Counted from the stretch's first letter, positions 34,248 through 43,697 are shown. The stretch: 64,000 bases of DNA from Chitinophagaceae bacterium (GCA_947455215.1 CANGNA010000014.1:1-64000); one strand, 5' to 3'. A program made the numbers and translations. The notes: generated by a model not told the origin, from the sequence alone.

Positions 34248-35909
34248 ATGGCTACATTCAGAACCAATACGGTCACCAAACTGCTCGATGTACTCAGGTT
34301 TCAAAAAGCCGAGATCACGTCTATTTACTTCTTCGCGGTATTTACCGGTTTGGTGCAGTTGTCGCTACCTGTGGGCATACAGTCTATCATCAGCTTTGTG
34401 CTGGGTGGCTCTATCTCTACATCACTGGTGTTGCTCATCATCTTCGTTATCCTGGGTGTGCTGGCGGCAGGTCTGCTCCAGGTGGCCCAGATGAAGATCA
34501 TAGAACGCATACAGCAGCAATTGTTCGTTCGTTATTCTTTCCTGTATGCCGATACCCTACCAAAGCTCAGCATGGACGAAGTAAATGGCTACTACCTGCC
34601 GGAACTCAGCAACCGCTTCTTCGATATCGTATCGCTGCAAAAAGGTATTTCCAAGATATTGCTCGATATACCTGCCGCATCTATACAGATCATCTTTGGC
34701 CTTATTCTGTTGTCTTTCTATCACCCGGTGTTCATCTTCTTCGGTATGCTGTTGCTGGCCATATTGTTCATCATCCTGCGCCAAACAGGCAATAAAGGGT
34801 TACAGACCAGCCTGCAGAAGAGCGACTACAAATATAAGGTAGCCGGCTACCTGCAAGAGATCGCGCGCAACGTGTTCTCGTTCAAGTTCAGCAAAGACAA
34901 AGCCCACCACATGGAGGTTACAGACGAGTACGTTACCGGCTACCTCAACGCGGCTACAGCACACTTCAGGGTACTCATCACCCAGTATACTACCCTTATT
35001 GTTTTTAAGGTCACCATCATTGCTTCTATGCTCATTGTTGGCTCTGTACTACTGGTAGATCAGCAGCTCAACATCGGGCAGTTCATCGCCGCCGAGATCG
35101 TTATCATCCTGGTCATCGAGTCTGTGGAAAAACTGATCGTCAACCTGGATAAGATCTACGACATTCTCACCTCTGTTGAAAAGATCAATAAGCTGCCCGA
35201 GAAACCCATGGAACCATCGGGATCTATGACTTTGGAAACTAAAGAAGGCATCAGCATACAGGCACAAAACCTGTTCTTCAGCTACCAGGAAAAGATGGTA
35301 CTGCATGGTGTATCATTCTCCATAAACAAAGGCGATAAAGTGGCCATTACAGGTAGCCAGGGCAGTGGTAAGTCTACCCTGCTCAAGATCATCAGCGGCC
35401 TGTACAACAACTATGCGGGCAGCATCACCATCAACGATTTTCCGCTGGGCAACTACAGCATCAGTTCACTGCGACAGTACACCGGCGTGCAGCTCACCAC
35501 GCAAGGCGTTTTCCAGGGTACTATTAAAGAGAACATCCTGATGGGTAAAGAACCGGAAGACTATGCTTACCTCAACGAACTGGCTACGATCACAGGCCTC
35601 AAAACCTTTATAGACAGTCATAAAGAGGGGTACGATTTCGTACTGCAGCCTACCGGCTATCACCTGCCGGGCAAGATCATCAAAAAGCTGTTGCTGGTGC
35701 GTGCGTTGGTGCATCGTCCACGCCTGTTGCTGCTGGAAGAGCCATGGCTGGGCCTGGAACCCGAGTATATAACCGGCATCAGGGCTTACCTGCACGGCCT
35801 GCAGGGCACTACAGTGATCATTGTCACCAACGATACTACCTACCATAGTATGTGCCACAAGGTGATAGATCTCGAAAACGGTATAGCTACACTCACCCAA
35901 AACAATTAA
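34248..35909 (+). CDS. ABC exporter subunit of a type I secretion/efflux system, degenerate ATPase motifs
   Basis: A 553-residue permease-ATPase fusion (six helices in about 20-300, ATPase in about 335-550), without a peptidase domain. Walker A is good (GSQGSGKS, 369-376) and a Q-loop Gln sits near 419. The other ATPase motifs deviate: the signature expected as LSGGQ reads LPGKI (473-477), Walker B reads LLLLEE with Glu for the first Asp (493-498), the D-loop is LGLEP, and the switch His is Asn (VTNDT, about 528). The protein may hydrolyse ATP poorly or need an unusual mechanism. It is encoded 3 bp before an HlyD-type adaptor. Confidence 0.88.
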   Translation: MATFRTNTVTKLLDVLRFQKAEITSIYFFAVFTGLVQLSLPVGIQSIISFVLGGSISTSLVLLIIFVILGVLAAGLLQVAQMKIIERIQQQLFVRYSFLYADTLPKLSMDEVNGYYLPELSNRFFDIVSLQKGISKILLDIPAASIQIIFGLILLSFYHPVFIFFGMLLLAILFIILRQTGNKGLQTSLQKSDYKYKVAGYLQEIARNVFSFKFSKDKAHHMEVTDEYVTGYLNAATAHFRVLITQYTTLIVFKVTIIASMLIVGSVLLVDQQLNIGQFIAAEIVIILVIESVEKLIVNLDKIYDILTSVEKINKLPEKPMEPSGSMTLETKEGISIQAQNLFFSYQEKMVLHGVSFSINKGDKVAITGSQGSGKSTLLKIISGLYNNYAGSITINDFPLGNYSISSLRQYTGVQLTTQGVFQGTIKENILMGKEPEDYAYLNELATITGLKTFIDSHKEGYDFVLQPTGYHLPGKIIKKLLLVRALVHRPRLLLLEEPWLGLEPEYITGIRAYLHGLQGTTVIIVTNDTTYHSMCHKVIDLENGIATLTQNN

Positions 35910-35912
35910 ACA

Positions 35913-37214
35913 ATGCAGGACATAAACAAGATACTGGCGAATAATACCGGCTTGGATGCACCCGGCAAAATATACCTGGAAGGCAGGAAAAGCACTATTA
36001 AATACTGGCTGTATGGCACTCTGGTTATGATAGCCATTGTGTTGCTGCTGCCATGGACACAGAACATACGCGCCAAAGGTGCCATAACCACCCTGCGCCA
36101 GGAGCACAGGCCACAGGAACTGAACTCAGTGATACCCGGCAAGATCATAAAGTGGTATGTAAAAGAGGGTGACTATGTAAAGAAGGGCGACACCATTGCT
36201 CAGCTGGCAGAAATAAAGGATGCCTACCTGGACCCCGAACTGCTGGCCCGTACGAAAGAACAGCTTACAGCCAAGCAAACAAGTGTTGAATCATATAACA
36301 ACAAGGTAGCAGCCATAGATGCCCAGATAGGCGCTATGGAACAGGCCCTGGTACTGAAGATGCGGCAGCTGAAACTAAAGGTAGTGGCCGATAGCATGGA
36401 GATGCTGGCTGCCGCCAACGACCATAGAATAGCTGAAGAGCAGCTGCGCCGCCAACGCATTATGAAAGATAGCGGGCTGGCCTCTACCCTGCAGCTGGAA
36501 CAACGTATACAGTACGCGCAAACCGCATTGGCCAAGAAAATATCGGCAGAAACAAAGTTCAATAACACCAAGACAGACTTTGTGCAGGTGCAGCAGGAGT
36601 ACGCTGAGAAGATATATAAAGCACGTGGCGACAAAGCTGCAGCAGGCAGCGAGATAGCGGGTGGCATGGCCGAGATTGCCAAGCTGAACAATGCCTATGC
36701 CAACTACGCGATCCGCAATGGCATGTACTACTTACTGGCACCGCAGGATGGACAGGTTACAGAGGCCAAAAAAGCAGGTATCAACGAGATAGTGAAAGAA
36801 GGCGAAAAGATAGTAGAGATCATCCCGTCGGAGGTAGAGTATGCGGTAGAGATGTATGTAAGGCCGGTAGATCTGCCGCTGATATCCAAAGGGCAAAAGG
36901 TGCGCTTCCTGTTCGATGGTTACCCCGCCATCGTGTTCAGCGGATGGCCGCAGGCATCCTATGGCGTGTTCAGTGGTACCATTGTAGCGGTGGAAAGTGC
37001 CGTGAGCAACAATGGTATGTTCCGTATATTGGTAGCAGAAGACAGCAAGTTCAAACCATGGCCACATAGCCTGAAGCTGGGCGCCGGTGCGCAGGGTATC
37101 GCCCTGCTGAACGATGTGCCGATCTGGTACGAACTGTGGCGTAACATCAACGGTTTCCCGCCCGATTATTACTATGCCAAAAAAGCCGACAATGAGAAGA
37201 AAACTAGTAAATAG
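35913..37214 (+). CDS. HlyD-type periplasmic adaptor (membrane fusion protein)
   Basis: A 433-residue adaptor with one N-terminal membrane helix (WLYGTLVMIAIVLLLPWTQ, about 31-50). A biotinyl-lipoyl-like half motif (ELNSVIPGKIIKWYVKEGDYVKKGDTIAQL) follows, then a long Ala/Gln/Lys-rich coiled coil (about 110-245), the return lipoyl half (YYLLAPQDGQVTEAKKAGINEIVKEGEKIVEI) and a beta-barrel domain with EMYVRPVDLPLISKGQKVRFLFDGYPA. It bridges the ABC protein to TolC. It overlaps the tolC-like gene by 23 bp. Confidence 0.92.
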   Translation: MQDINKILANNTGLDAPGKIYLEGRKSTIKYWLYGTLVMIAIVLLLPWTQNIRAKGAITTLRQEHRPQELNSVIPGKIIKWYVKEGDYVKKGDTIAQLAEIKDAYLDPELLARTKEQLTAKQTSVESYNNKVAAIDAQIGAMEQALVLKMRQLKLKVVADSMEMLAAANDHRIAEEQLRRQRIMKDSGLASTLQLEQRIQYAQTALAKKISAETKFNNTKTDFVQVQQEYAEKIYKARGDKAAAGSEIAGGMAEIAKLNNAYANYAIRNGMYYLLAPQDGQVTEAKKAGINEIVKEGEKIVEIIPSEVEYAVEMYVRPVDLPLISKGQKVRFLFDGYPAIVFSGWPQASYGVFSGTIVAVESAVSNNGMFRILVAEDSKFKPWPHSLKLGAGAQGIALLNDVPIWYELWRNINGFPPDYYYAKKADNEKKTSK

Positions 37215-38598
37215 CATATTGCTGGCCTTGCTGCTGAACGCCCTGCCGGGCTACTGTTCAGACAGTACCCGGATAATGACCCGCGACCAGTTGCTGAGCA
37301 TTGTCAGGAGCTATCACCCGGTGGTGAAGCAGGCTGCCATACAGGTGGCAAAGGCCAATGCCGAAGTGCAGAAGACCCGCGGAGGCTTCGACCCGGCGAT
37401 CAATGCGGCTCTCGACAGAAAGACCTTCAACGGCAAACTGTACTATAGTTATTTCAAACCCGAACTGAACGTACCCACCTGGTATGGCGTAGAGTTAAAA
37501 GCGGGGTATGAAGAAGCCATAGGCGACAGGCTGTCATCAGAAGCTACAAACGGTGTTACAAGTTTTGTGGGCGTTAAGATACCCGTCACTTCGTTACTGT
37601 ACGATAAGCGCAGGGCAGCTCTGCAACAGGCCAAACTATACACGCAGGTTACAGCCGCAGAGCAAAAACTCACCATCAACAACCTGCTCTACGATGCCAA
37701 TGCAGCCTACATCAACTGGACCAAAGAATACCTGGTGTATCGGGCGGTATGCTCGCTGGCAGAAGGCAACAAGACCCGGATGAAGTTCCTGCGCACGGAA
37801 GTAGAGCAAGGCTCCCGCCCTGCCATCGACACTACCGAAGCCCAGGCGCAGTACGAGGTGATCCTGCAACAACAATACAATAGCCGCGTAAACTATATCA
37901 ATGCCGGCCTTGAACTATCTAACTACATGTGGCTGGATAACAACTTACCCGCGCAGCTGGATGAGACCGTAGTACCAGACACTACCGAGCTGGACCGACA
38001 GTTCCTGGGCAATGAGATACCCACCCTGGCCGAACTGCTGACCGATGCGGCTACTCACCCTAAAGTGCAGGCCCTGACCAGCAAGGTGGATATTCTGGAG
38101 CTGGACAGAAAGTTAAAGTCGCAATACCTGCTGCCAAAGCTAAGTGTGAATGCCAACCTGCTATCTAAAGGCTATGGCCTGAAGGGGGATGTGAATTCAA
38201 CCACGGTAACAGACAATAATAAGCTGGGCATGGAATTTAATATGCCGCTGTTCCTGCGCGAAGCACGGGGCAACCTTCGCGCAGCGAAGCTGAAGATAAC
38301 AGAGACCGAGCTAGAGAAAGACCAGGTATCGCTGAGCATAGACAACAAGGTAAAAAGCTATTACAACGACTTCGTATCGCTGCAACAGCAAACCGATGCA
38401 TACACCCGCGCGTACAACAATTACCGCTCGGTGTTCAACGGCGAGACCACCCGTTTCAACAATGGCGAAAGCACCATATTCATGGTAAATACGCGCGAAC
38501 TGAAACTACTGGAAACACTACAGAAGCTGGTAGATATAAAGGCTAAATACAGAAAGGCATACGCTGGTATGTTTTATGCCGCAGGCACCCTGCAATAG
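37192..38598 (+). CDS. TolC family outer-membrane channel
   Basis: A 468-residue outer-membrane factor with a signal peptide (LVNSILLALLLNALPGYCS). It shows the TolC pattern of long helical hairpins: MTRDQLLSIVRSYHPVVKQAAIQVAKANAEVQKTRGGFDP at the start, and ETELEKDQVSLSIDNKVKSYYNDFVSLQQQTDAYTRAYNNYRSVFNGE near the end (motifs quoted to show the two repeats). The frame is open up to 37114, but ATG 37192 inside the HlyD gene gives the signal peptide at once. With the ABC and HlyD proteins it forms a tripartite exporter. The exported substrate is not encoded nearby. Confidence 0.9.
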   Translation: MRRKLVNSILLALLLNALPGYCSDSTRIMTRDQLLSIVRSYHPVVKQAAIQVAKANAEVQKTRGGFDPAINAALDRKTFNGKLYYSYFKPELNVPTWYGVELKAGYEEAIGDRLSSEATNGVTSFVGVKIPVTSLLYDKRRAALQQAKLYTQVTAAEQKLTINNLLYDANAAYINWTKEYLVYRAVCSLAEGNKTRMKFLRTEVEQGSRPAIDTTEAQAQYEVILQQQYNSRVNYINAGLELSNYMWLDNNLPAQLDETVVPDTTELDRQFLGNEIPTLAELLTDAATHPKVQALTSKVDILELDRKLKSQYLLPKLSVNANLLSKGYGLKGDVNSTTVTDNNKLGMEFNMPLFLREARGNLRAAKLKITETELEKDQVSLSIDNKVKSYYNDFVSLQQQTDAYTRAYNNYRSVFNGETTRFNNGESTIFMVNTRELKLLETLQKLVDIKAKYRKAYAGMFYAAGTLQ

Positions 38599-38600
38599 TG

Positions 38601-39281
38601 TTATTTAGCGGCGTTAAGGGCACCAAAAACCAGGTGAGATAAGTAACCGGCAAGATCGGTATCGCCTGCTCCGGGACCGAAGTCGGTAAGGCGCGGCAGG
38701 TTGTCCTTAAAATACATCTGGTGGTGCGCCGTCTCTACAAGCGTACTGGCCAATGAATGCGGATAAGGATAACCAGGCGCATAGTCAGCAAACACGGAGG
38801 CTATCTTATGGCAAAGGTCTTTGTACGGGGCAAACAACATGGCCTTGTTATCCTCCGTTACATGCTTGGTAAGGTAGGCCTTATTGCCCTCGGCAACTAC
38901 TATCCTGTTTAGCTTCTCCTTATCTATGTTGGCCATCAGAAACGTTGTTTCCCGCGGGTTGGATAACAAAGCTATGATGGTGTCTATCTTCTTCTTGTTA
39001 TCAGCAATATTATTCGTCTGGAACATGATCTGGTACTCCATCCACGTCCAGAACCAGGTGGTAAGATAAATAAGCAACTTGTGCTTATTTTCAAAGTAAC
39101 GGTAGATACCCGCCTCGGTAGTATCAATACGCTGGGCCAGCTTTTTGAAGGTAAAATCCTCAAATCCCAGTTCATCTATCAACTCCACACTATACCGCAC
39201 GATGTTTTTGCCAAGAGTAGATGACTCCGGATCGCGCAGGTACAAATTAGGGTTCAACTTTATCTGGAGCTGTAATTCCAT
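38601..39281 (-). CDS. TetR family transcriptional regulator
   Basis: About 226 residues. The N-terminal TetR DNA-binding domain is clear at about 20-70: IVRYSVELIDELGFEDFTFKKLAQRIDTTEAGIYRYFENKHKLL, with the recognition helix around TEAGIYRYF. The C-terminal ligand domain has no assignable ligand. The stop is 2 bp from the stop of the convergent tolC-like gene, and its promoter carries a 9-mer shared with the exporter operon's palindromes, so it most likely represses that exporter. GTG at 39287 is an alternative start. Confidence 0.9.
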   Translation of the reverse strand: MELQLQIKLNPNLYLRDPESSTLGKNIVRYSVELIDELGFEDFTFKKLAQRIDTTEAGIYRYFENKHKLLIYLTTWFWTWMEYQIMFQTNNIADNKKKIDTIIALLSNPRETTFLMANIDKEKLNRIVVAEGNKAYLTKHVTEDNKAMLFAPYKDLCHKIASVFADYAPGYPYPHSLASTLVETAHHQMYFKDNLPRLTDFGPGAGDTDLAGYLSHLVFGALNAAK

Positions 39282-39299
39282 GTTCACATTTTGCCACTA

Positions 39300-39341
39300 C
39301 AAAAATACAAAACTACTTTTACAAAAAATAGTAAAGCTATT
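39300..39341 (-). promoter_or_regulatory. Promoter and candidate operator of the TetR gene
   Basis: The minus-strand -7 box TATTTTTG is at 39300-39307. Upstream, AATAG-TAAAG-CTATT (39327-39341) is palindromic and overlaps the AAGCTATTA word shared with 34152-34160. This fits autoregulation, though binding is inferred. Confidence 0.45.
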
Positions 39342-39370
39342 ATTTGTGGTTAAATTGTAGCATTCGATCA

Positions 39371-39402
39371 CATTGAGCCATTGAGCAATTCAGCAATTAT
39401 CA
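39371..39402 (-). repeat. Octamer array directly after dprA
   Basis: On the plus strand CATTGAGC, CATTGAGC, AATTCAGC, AATTATCA lie in exact 8-bp register and end at the dprA stop codon (39403-39405). Read in the dprA direction the word is GCTCAATG, identical to the ribH array. Confidence 0.88.
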
Positions 39403-40515
39403 CTAACTCATCCTGTAGTTCTTCCCCGGCAGTGTTTTGATGATCCCCTGCATTTCCAGGTTCAGTAAGGTAGCGGCAAGAAGCGAATTAGGTAACCCCG
39501 TGCGATGAAATAACTCATCAGAATGCACGGTATCTTTTGTTTGCAGCAGGTCTACTATCTTTTGCTCATCGGGTGTGAAGTTGATGAACAGTTGCTTTTG
39601 CACAGGTTTCTTTTTGGCCTTGTCTATCCAGTTCATCTGCTCCAGCAGGTCTTCTGTTTTGGTGATCATAGCGGCCATATTGCAGCGTATCAGGTCGTTG
39701 CAGCCGGCGCTGCGGCTATCATTCACCCTACCGGGGTAAGCCATCACCTCGCGGTTGTAGCTAGCCGCCATCTTTGCTGTTATCAGCGCCCCACCCGACA
39801 CCTGGCTTTCCACCACTATCGTCACATCGCTAAGGCCGGCCACCACCCTGTTGCGCATCGGGAAATTGCCCTTATCAGGTATCGTGCCCGACGGGAATTC
39901 CGTCAGCACCCCACCATGAGCCACCATCTGTTTAGCCAGTTGCTGGTGGCTTGCAGGGTATATCCTGTCCAACCCGTGCCCCAGCACGCCTACATTCGCT
40001 ATGCCGGCAGCTACGCTGCGCTTGTGGGCTATGGCATCTATGCCCAGTGCCAGCCCGCTTACCACAAGCAGGTTGTCTACCTGCGCCAGCCCTTCTATCA
40101 ATTCTTCTGTAAGCTGCTGACCATAATCTGTATTCTTACGTGTGCCAACCACAGCCACTATCCGCTCAGCATCCAGGTCGGCTGTTCCTTTATAGAACAG
40201 GAGCAATGGTGCATCGCTGCACTGGGCCAGCCGTTTAGGGTAATTCTTGTTGTGGTACAGCGCCTGTACATCATTCTTTAGTACAAATGCCAGTTCCTTT
40301 TCAGCGGCATTCAGCACATCGGCACTGCGGAAGCCCTTGGCCTTCACCTCGCCAATGCCATCTATGCTCTTCAGTTGTTTCAACGGCATTTTGAACAGCG
40401 CGGCCGCATTGCCGGTATGCTCCAGCAATACACGGCCTGTCTTGCTGCCAATGCCCGGCACCAATGTCAACGCCAGTTGATAAAACAATTCTTCGTGCTC
40501 TTCTTTATGCAGCAT
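39403..40515 (-). CDS. dprA: DNA-processing protein DprA
   Basis: DprA loads RecA onto incoming single-stranded DNA during natural transformation. The 370-residue protein has an N-terminal helix-hairpin-helix/SAM region (LVPGIGSKTGRVLLEHTGN, DGIGEVKAK). A Rossmann-fold core follows, with VVGTRKNTDYG, VVSGLALGIDAIAHKRS, LGHGLDRIYP, FPMRNRVVAGLSDVTIVVES and SGGALITAKMA. The C-terminal winged helix (KDTVHSDELFHRTGLPNSLLAATLLNLEMQGIIKTLPG) is the DML1-type domain. All core motifs are intact. It lies just downstream of argS on the same strand. Confidence 0.95.
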   Translation of the reverse strand: MLHKEEHEELFYQLALTLVPGIGSKTGRVLLEHTGNAAALFKMPLKQLKSIDGIGEVKAKGFRSADVLNAAEKELAFVLKNDVQALYHNKNYPKRLAQCSDAPLLLFYKGTADLDAERIVAVVGTRKNTDYGQQLTEELIEGLAQVDNLLVVSGLALGIDAIAHKRSVAAGIANVGVLGHGLDRIYPASHQQLAKQMVAHGGVLTEFPSGTIPDKGNFPMRNRVVAGLSDVTIVVESQVSGGALITAKMAASYNREVMAYPGRVNDSRSAGCNDLIRCNMAAMITKTEDLLEQMNWIDKAKKKPVQKQLFINFTPDEQKIVDLLQTKDTVHSDELFHRTGLPNSLLAATLLNLEMQGIIKTLPGKNYRMS

Positions 40516-40556
40516 GGTGATGGTGATAATAGAATAGTAAAAAAGAGAAGGTGGTA

Positions 40557-42356
40557 TTACATTTTTTCAGGCAGCGCTATACCCAGCAGGCCCATAGCAT
40601 GGCGCATCACCGATGCGGCCATCACCACGATCATCAGCCTTAGCTGCTTCTTCTCGTCATTCTCTGCCTTAGATATGCTGTGCACATCGTAGAAAGAGTT
40701 GAACGTCTGCGCCAGCTGGAACGTATAGTTACACAGCTCAGAAGGATTGTATTCCGATGCAGCGGCTGCCAGCACATTAGGATACTGTTCCAGTTGCAAT
40801 ATCATCTTCTTCTCCATTGGCGCTATGCCGTCTGTAAGTTGGAACGCCTGGAACACGCTTGTATCAGGCATCAGCGGCATACCCTCTTTCCTTAAGATAG
40901 AGCAGATACGCGTATGCGCATATTGTATGAAAGTAGCGGTAAAGCCATGCAGGTCTATCGACTCCTTAGGGTCGAAGATCATCTTCTTCTTAGGGTCTAC
41001 CCTCAGCAGGTAAAACTTCAGTGCACCAAGGCCCACGGTATCATACAGCTTCACCAATTCCTCTTCGGTAAAGCCTTCTGTCTTGCCATTTTCTTCGGCC
41101 TGCTCGCGGCTAAGCCTTACCATCTCTGCCACCATATCGTCAGCGTCTACCACAGTACCTTCCCTGCTCTTCATACGGCCTGTAGGCAGCTCCACCATGC
41201 CGTAAGATAGGTGATACACCGCATCAGCACAAGGCTCGCCCAGCTTCTTCAGTATCAGCTTCAGTACCTGCATGTGGTAGTTCTGCTCATCGGCTATCAC
41301 GTAGATACTCTGGTTCAGCTTAAAATCGTCATACTTCAGCTTGGCAGTGCCCATATCCTGGGTAATGTATACCGATGTCCCGTCACCCCTCAGCAACAGC
41401 TTTTCGTCCAGGCCATCTTCCTTCAGGTCTATCCATATAGACTCATCTTCTTTTTTGAACAGCACACCCTTTTCCAGGCCTTCCATCACCATTTGCTTGC
41501 CCAGCAGGTAGGTATCACTCTCGTAGTACCACTTGTCAAAGGTGATGCCCATTTGCTTATAGGTCACCTCAAAGCCGTCGTACACCCAGCCGTTCATCTT
41601 CTTCCATAAGTCATATACTTCAGGGTCGCCGGCTTCCCATTTGCGCAGCATGGCTTGAGCTTCCAGCATTACAGGAGCTTCCTTCTCTGCTGTCTTTTCG
41701 TCCTTACCCGCAGCTATAAGCTCTTTTACCTGCTCTTTATATATATCGTTGAACTTAACGTAATAATCGCCCACCAGGTGATCACCTTTAATACCGCTCG
41801 ATTCAGGCGTAGCACCATTGGCATATTGCTGCCACGCTATCATCGATTTACAGATATGGATACCCCTGTCATTGATCAGGTTGGCCTTCACCACTTCATT
41901 ACCCGTAGCCTTCAGTATCTGCGACATGGCCGAGCCGAGAAATATGTTCCTCATATGGCCAAAGTGCAGCGGCTTGTTGGTATTGGGTGATGAATATTCT
42001 ACCATTACCCGGTTGTCCTTTGCGGTCTGTTCACCGTACGTCCGGTTATTAAAATTGTTCTGCAGGAAACCAGCCCACACACCATCTTTTATAGCCAGGT
42101 TCAGAAACCCGCTCACGATCGCATATTCACCGAACAGCTCTGTATTGTTCACCAGGTATTCGCCCAGCTGTGCGCCCAATGCGTCCGGCTTCATCTTCAG
42201 CAGCTTTACGAACGGGAACAGCACAACGGTATAATCGCCCGTAAACTCAGGCTTGGTAAGGTTTACCTGTATCATAGATGCCGCTATCTCCGTGTCCGGG
42301 AACAGGTGTTTCAGGGCAGAAGCAACAGCATGTTTGGTTTGATTAAAAAGCGTCAT
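40557..42356 (-). CDS. argS: Arginine--tRNA ligase
   Basis: Class I synthetase of 599 residues. The N-terminal Add-1 domain is followed by VEYSSPNTNKPLHFGHMRN with the HIGH motif as HFGH (131-134). Further on are KANLINDRGIHICKSM and the KMSKS-equivalent loop GRMKSREGTVV. The C-terminal anticodon-binding helical domain ends with ASVMRHAMGLLGIALPEKM. The longer frame to 42419 adds 21 unlikely residues; ATG 42356 fits the family start. It is upstream of dprA with a 41-bp gap. Confidence 0.96.
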   Translation of the reverse strand: MTLFNQTKHAVASALKHLFPDTEIAASMIQVNLTKPEFTGDYTVVLFPFVKLLKMKPDALGAQLGEYLVNNTELFGEYAIVSGFLNLAIKDGVWAGFLQNNFNNRTYGEQTAKDNRVMVEYSSPNTNKPLHFGHMRNIFLGSAMSQILKATGNEVVKANLINDRGIHICKSMIAWQQYANGATPESSGIKGDHLVGDYYVKFNDIYKEQVKELIAAGKDEKTAEKEAPVMLEAQAMLRKWEAGDPEVYDLWKKMNGWVYDGFEVTYKQMGITFDKWYYESDTYLLGKQMVMEGLEKGVLFKKEDESIWIDLKEDGLDEKLLLRGDGTSVYITQDMGTAKLKYDDFKLNQSIYVIADEQNYHMQVLKLILKKLGEPCADAVYHLSYGMVELPTGRMKSREGTVVDADDMVAEMVRLSREQAEENGKTEGFTEEELVKLYDTVGLGALKFYLLRVDPKKKMIFDPKESIDLHGFTATFIQYAHTRICSILRKEGMPLMPDTSVFQAFQLTDGIAPMEKKMILQLEQYPNVLAAAASEYNPSELCNYTFQLAQTFNSFYDVHSISKAENDEKKQLRLMIVVMAASVMRHAMGLLGIALPEKM

Positions 42357-42428
42357 TGGTATGCGATGATATTTTGTGTAAAAATAGTTGTAAAAAAACG
42401 GAGGTGCCAGATTGCCCACAAAAAAAAT

Positions 42429-42455
42429 CAGGTTGCTGAATGATCCAGCAACCTG
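42429..42455 (-). terminator. Intrinsic terminator of the lptE - TPR - secG operon
   Basis: CAGGTTGCTG and CAGCAACCTG form a perfect 10-bp stem with a 7-nt loop; on the minus strand an 8-T run follows. Confidence 0.88.
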
Positions 42456-42480
42456 TAATTTCTATCGGGAATTTTATTAA

Positions 42481-42780
42481 TTACTTTCCTTTCTTGGCAG
42501 GAGCTGATTTCTGTTGTGCTTGCTTTGCAGCATTGTCATCGCTGCCTCGCTCTGGCTTAGCCATGAACATAACAGACACAATGCACAGACCAGCAATAAC
42601 GCTCATCAGTACCCATGTACCTTTTTCCATGATGTCGCCAGATTGCTTAACACCCAGTGCCTGTGTACTCATATTACCAAAAGTGCCGGACAAACCACCA
42701 CCCTTAGGATTCTGAATAAGGATAAAGAAACCCAGTGCTACACTCGCTAATATTATTATTGCAGTTATTATACCGATCAT
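42481..42780 (-). CDS. secG: Protein translocase subunit SecG
   Basis: A 99-residue SecG, the small auxiliary subunit of the SecYEG channel. It has the two membrane helices (IGIITAIIILASVALGFFILIQ and VLMSVIAGLCIVSVMFMA) with the conserved connecting loop NPKGGGLSGTFG. The cytoplasmic tail is longer and Gln/Lys-rich (KQAQQKSAPAKKGK) as is common in Bacteroidota. It starts 2 bp after the TPR gene and ends the operon. Confidence 0.95.
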   Translation of the reverse strand: MIGIITAIIILASVALGFFILIQNPKGGGLSGTFGNMSTQALGVKQSGDIMEKGTWVLMSVIAGLCIVSVMFMAKPERGSDDNAAKQAQQKSAPAKKGK

Positions 42781-42782
42781 TA

Positions 42783-43691
42783 TTATCTTCCTTTTATTAT
42801 TTCTTCAATTCGGGCAGCAAAGTAAGCATTTTTTTGCGGATTACGCAAACTTAATTTTTTATACATTTCTATCGCCTGGTCGTGCTTGCCCTGCTTCTCA
42901 TATATCTCCGCCAACGATTCACTTGCCAATCCTTCTTCTTTGGCTATTGAGTTTACCGCCATCTCGAAAACATTCTCCGGTATCTCGTCGTTTTCCTCTT
43001 CCAGCGCAGCCGCCAGTTTCTCCTTTTGCCACATGGCCCGCACCGCCTTTTTGTCCTCTATCTCAGCGTTTTGCTCATCGGCGGCGCGCTTAAAATGCAC
43101 CAGCCATTCCGTAAAACTCATCATCACCATCAGCGATTTTTCGTTATTATCCTCATCTTCACTGTTCAGCGATGCATCAATATGCCCGGGCAGTTCGGGG
43201 CTCACCTTTATGCCTTGCTGCATAAAATAATCATCACTTTGTATGGGGGTAAAAATATCCTCCAGATCATCTTTTATCACGTGTTCTGTTATTTCCTCAG
43301 TTACTTCTTCAGGCACTATTATCTCCGGCTCAGTAGCTATTACAGCTTCAAGTATCGTCTCTTTGTCCTGCGGAGCATCCTCTACCGTTACTCCTGCCAT
43401 TTCCTGCTGCAGTTCCGGCAATATCACTTCTTCGGCTATTACTTCTTCTATTACCTCCGCCGCCTTTTGCCTGCTTGCCAGGTGATCCAGGAACAACAGC
43501 CAATTGCCGGTGTAGGCATGCACCTCGCTCAGCATAGCGGGCGAATAAGGCGCTACCCTATGCGCAGCCGCCGCCTTTATATACCTGGCAGGTATAAAGT
43601 ACGGATACTGTTCAATAATATCAGTCACGCTGCCCCCGGTAGGGTCGGCCATCAATGCTGATATCATTTTAACTGCACTATTGTCTGCCAT
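42783..43691 (-). CDS. TPR-containing protein between lptE and secG
   Basis: A 302-residue, strongly acidic protein without signal peptide. The N-terminal part is helical (DIIEQYPYFIPARYIKAAAAHR). The middle is a Glu/Val/Ile-rich low-complexity stretch (about 85-140). The C-terminal part has one recognisable tetratricopeptide unit, ASESLAEIYEKQGKHDQAIEMYKKL. A gene of this type between lptE and secG is a recurring arrangement in Bacteroidota, but its function is unknown. Overlap or gaps of 2-6 bp to both neighbours show one operon. Confidence 0.82.
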   Translation of the reverse strand: MADNSAVKMISALMADPTGGSVTDIIEQYPYFIPARYIKAAAAHRVAPYSPAMLSEVHAYTGNWLLFLDHLASRQKAAEVIEEVIAEEVILPELQQEMAGVTVEDAPQDKETILEAVIATEPEIIVPEEVTEEITEHVIKDDLEDIFTPIQSDDYFMQQGIKVSPELPGHIDASLNSEDEDNNEKSLMVMMSFTEWLVHFKRAADEQNAEIEDKKAVRAMWQKEKLAAALEEENDEIPENVFEMAVNSIAKEEGLASESLAEIYEKQGKHDQAIEMYKKLSLRNPQKNAYFAARIEEIIKGR

Positions 43692-43697
43692 AATATA

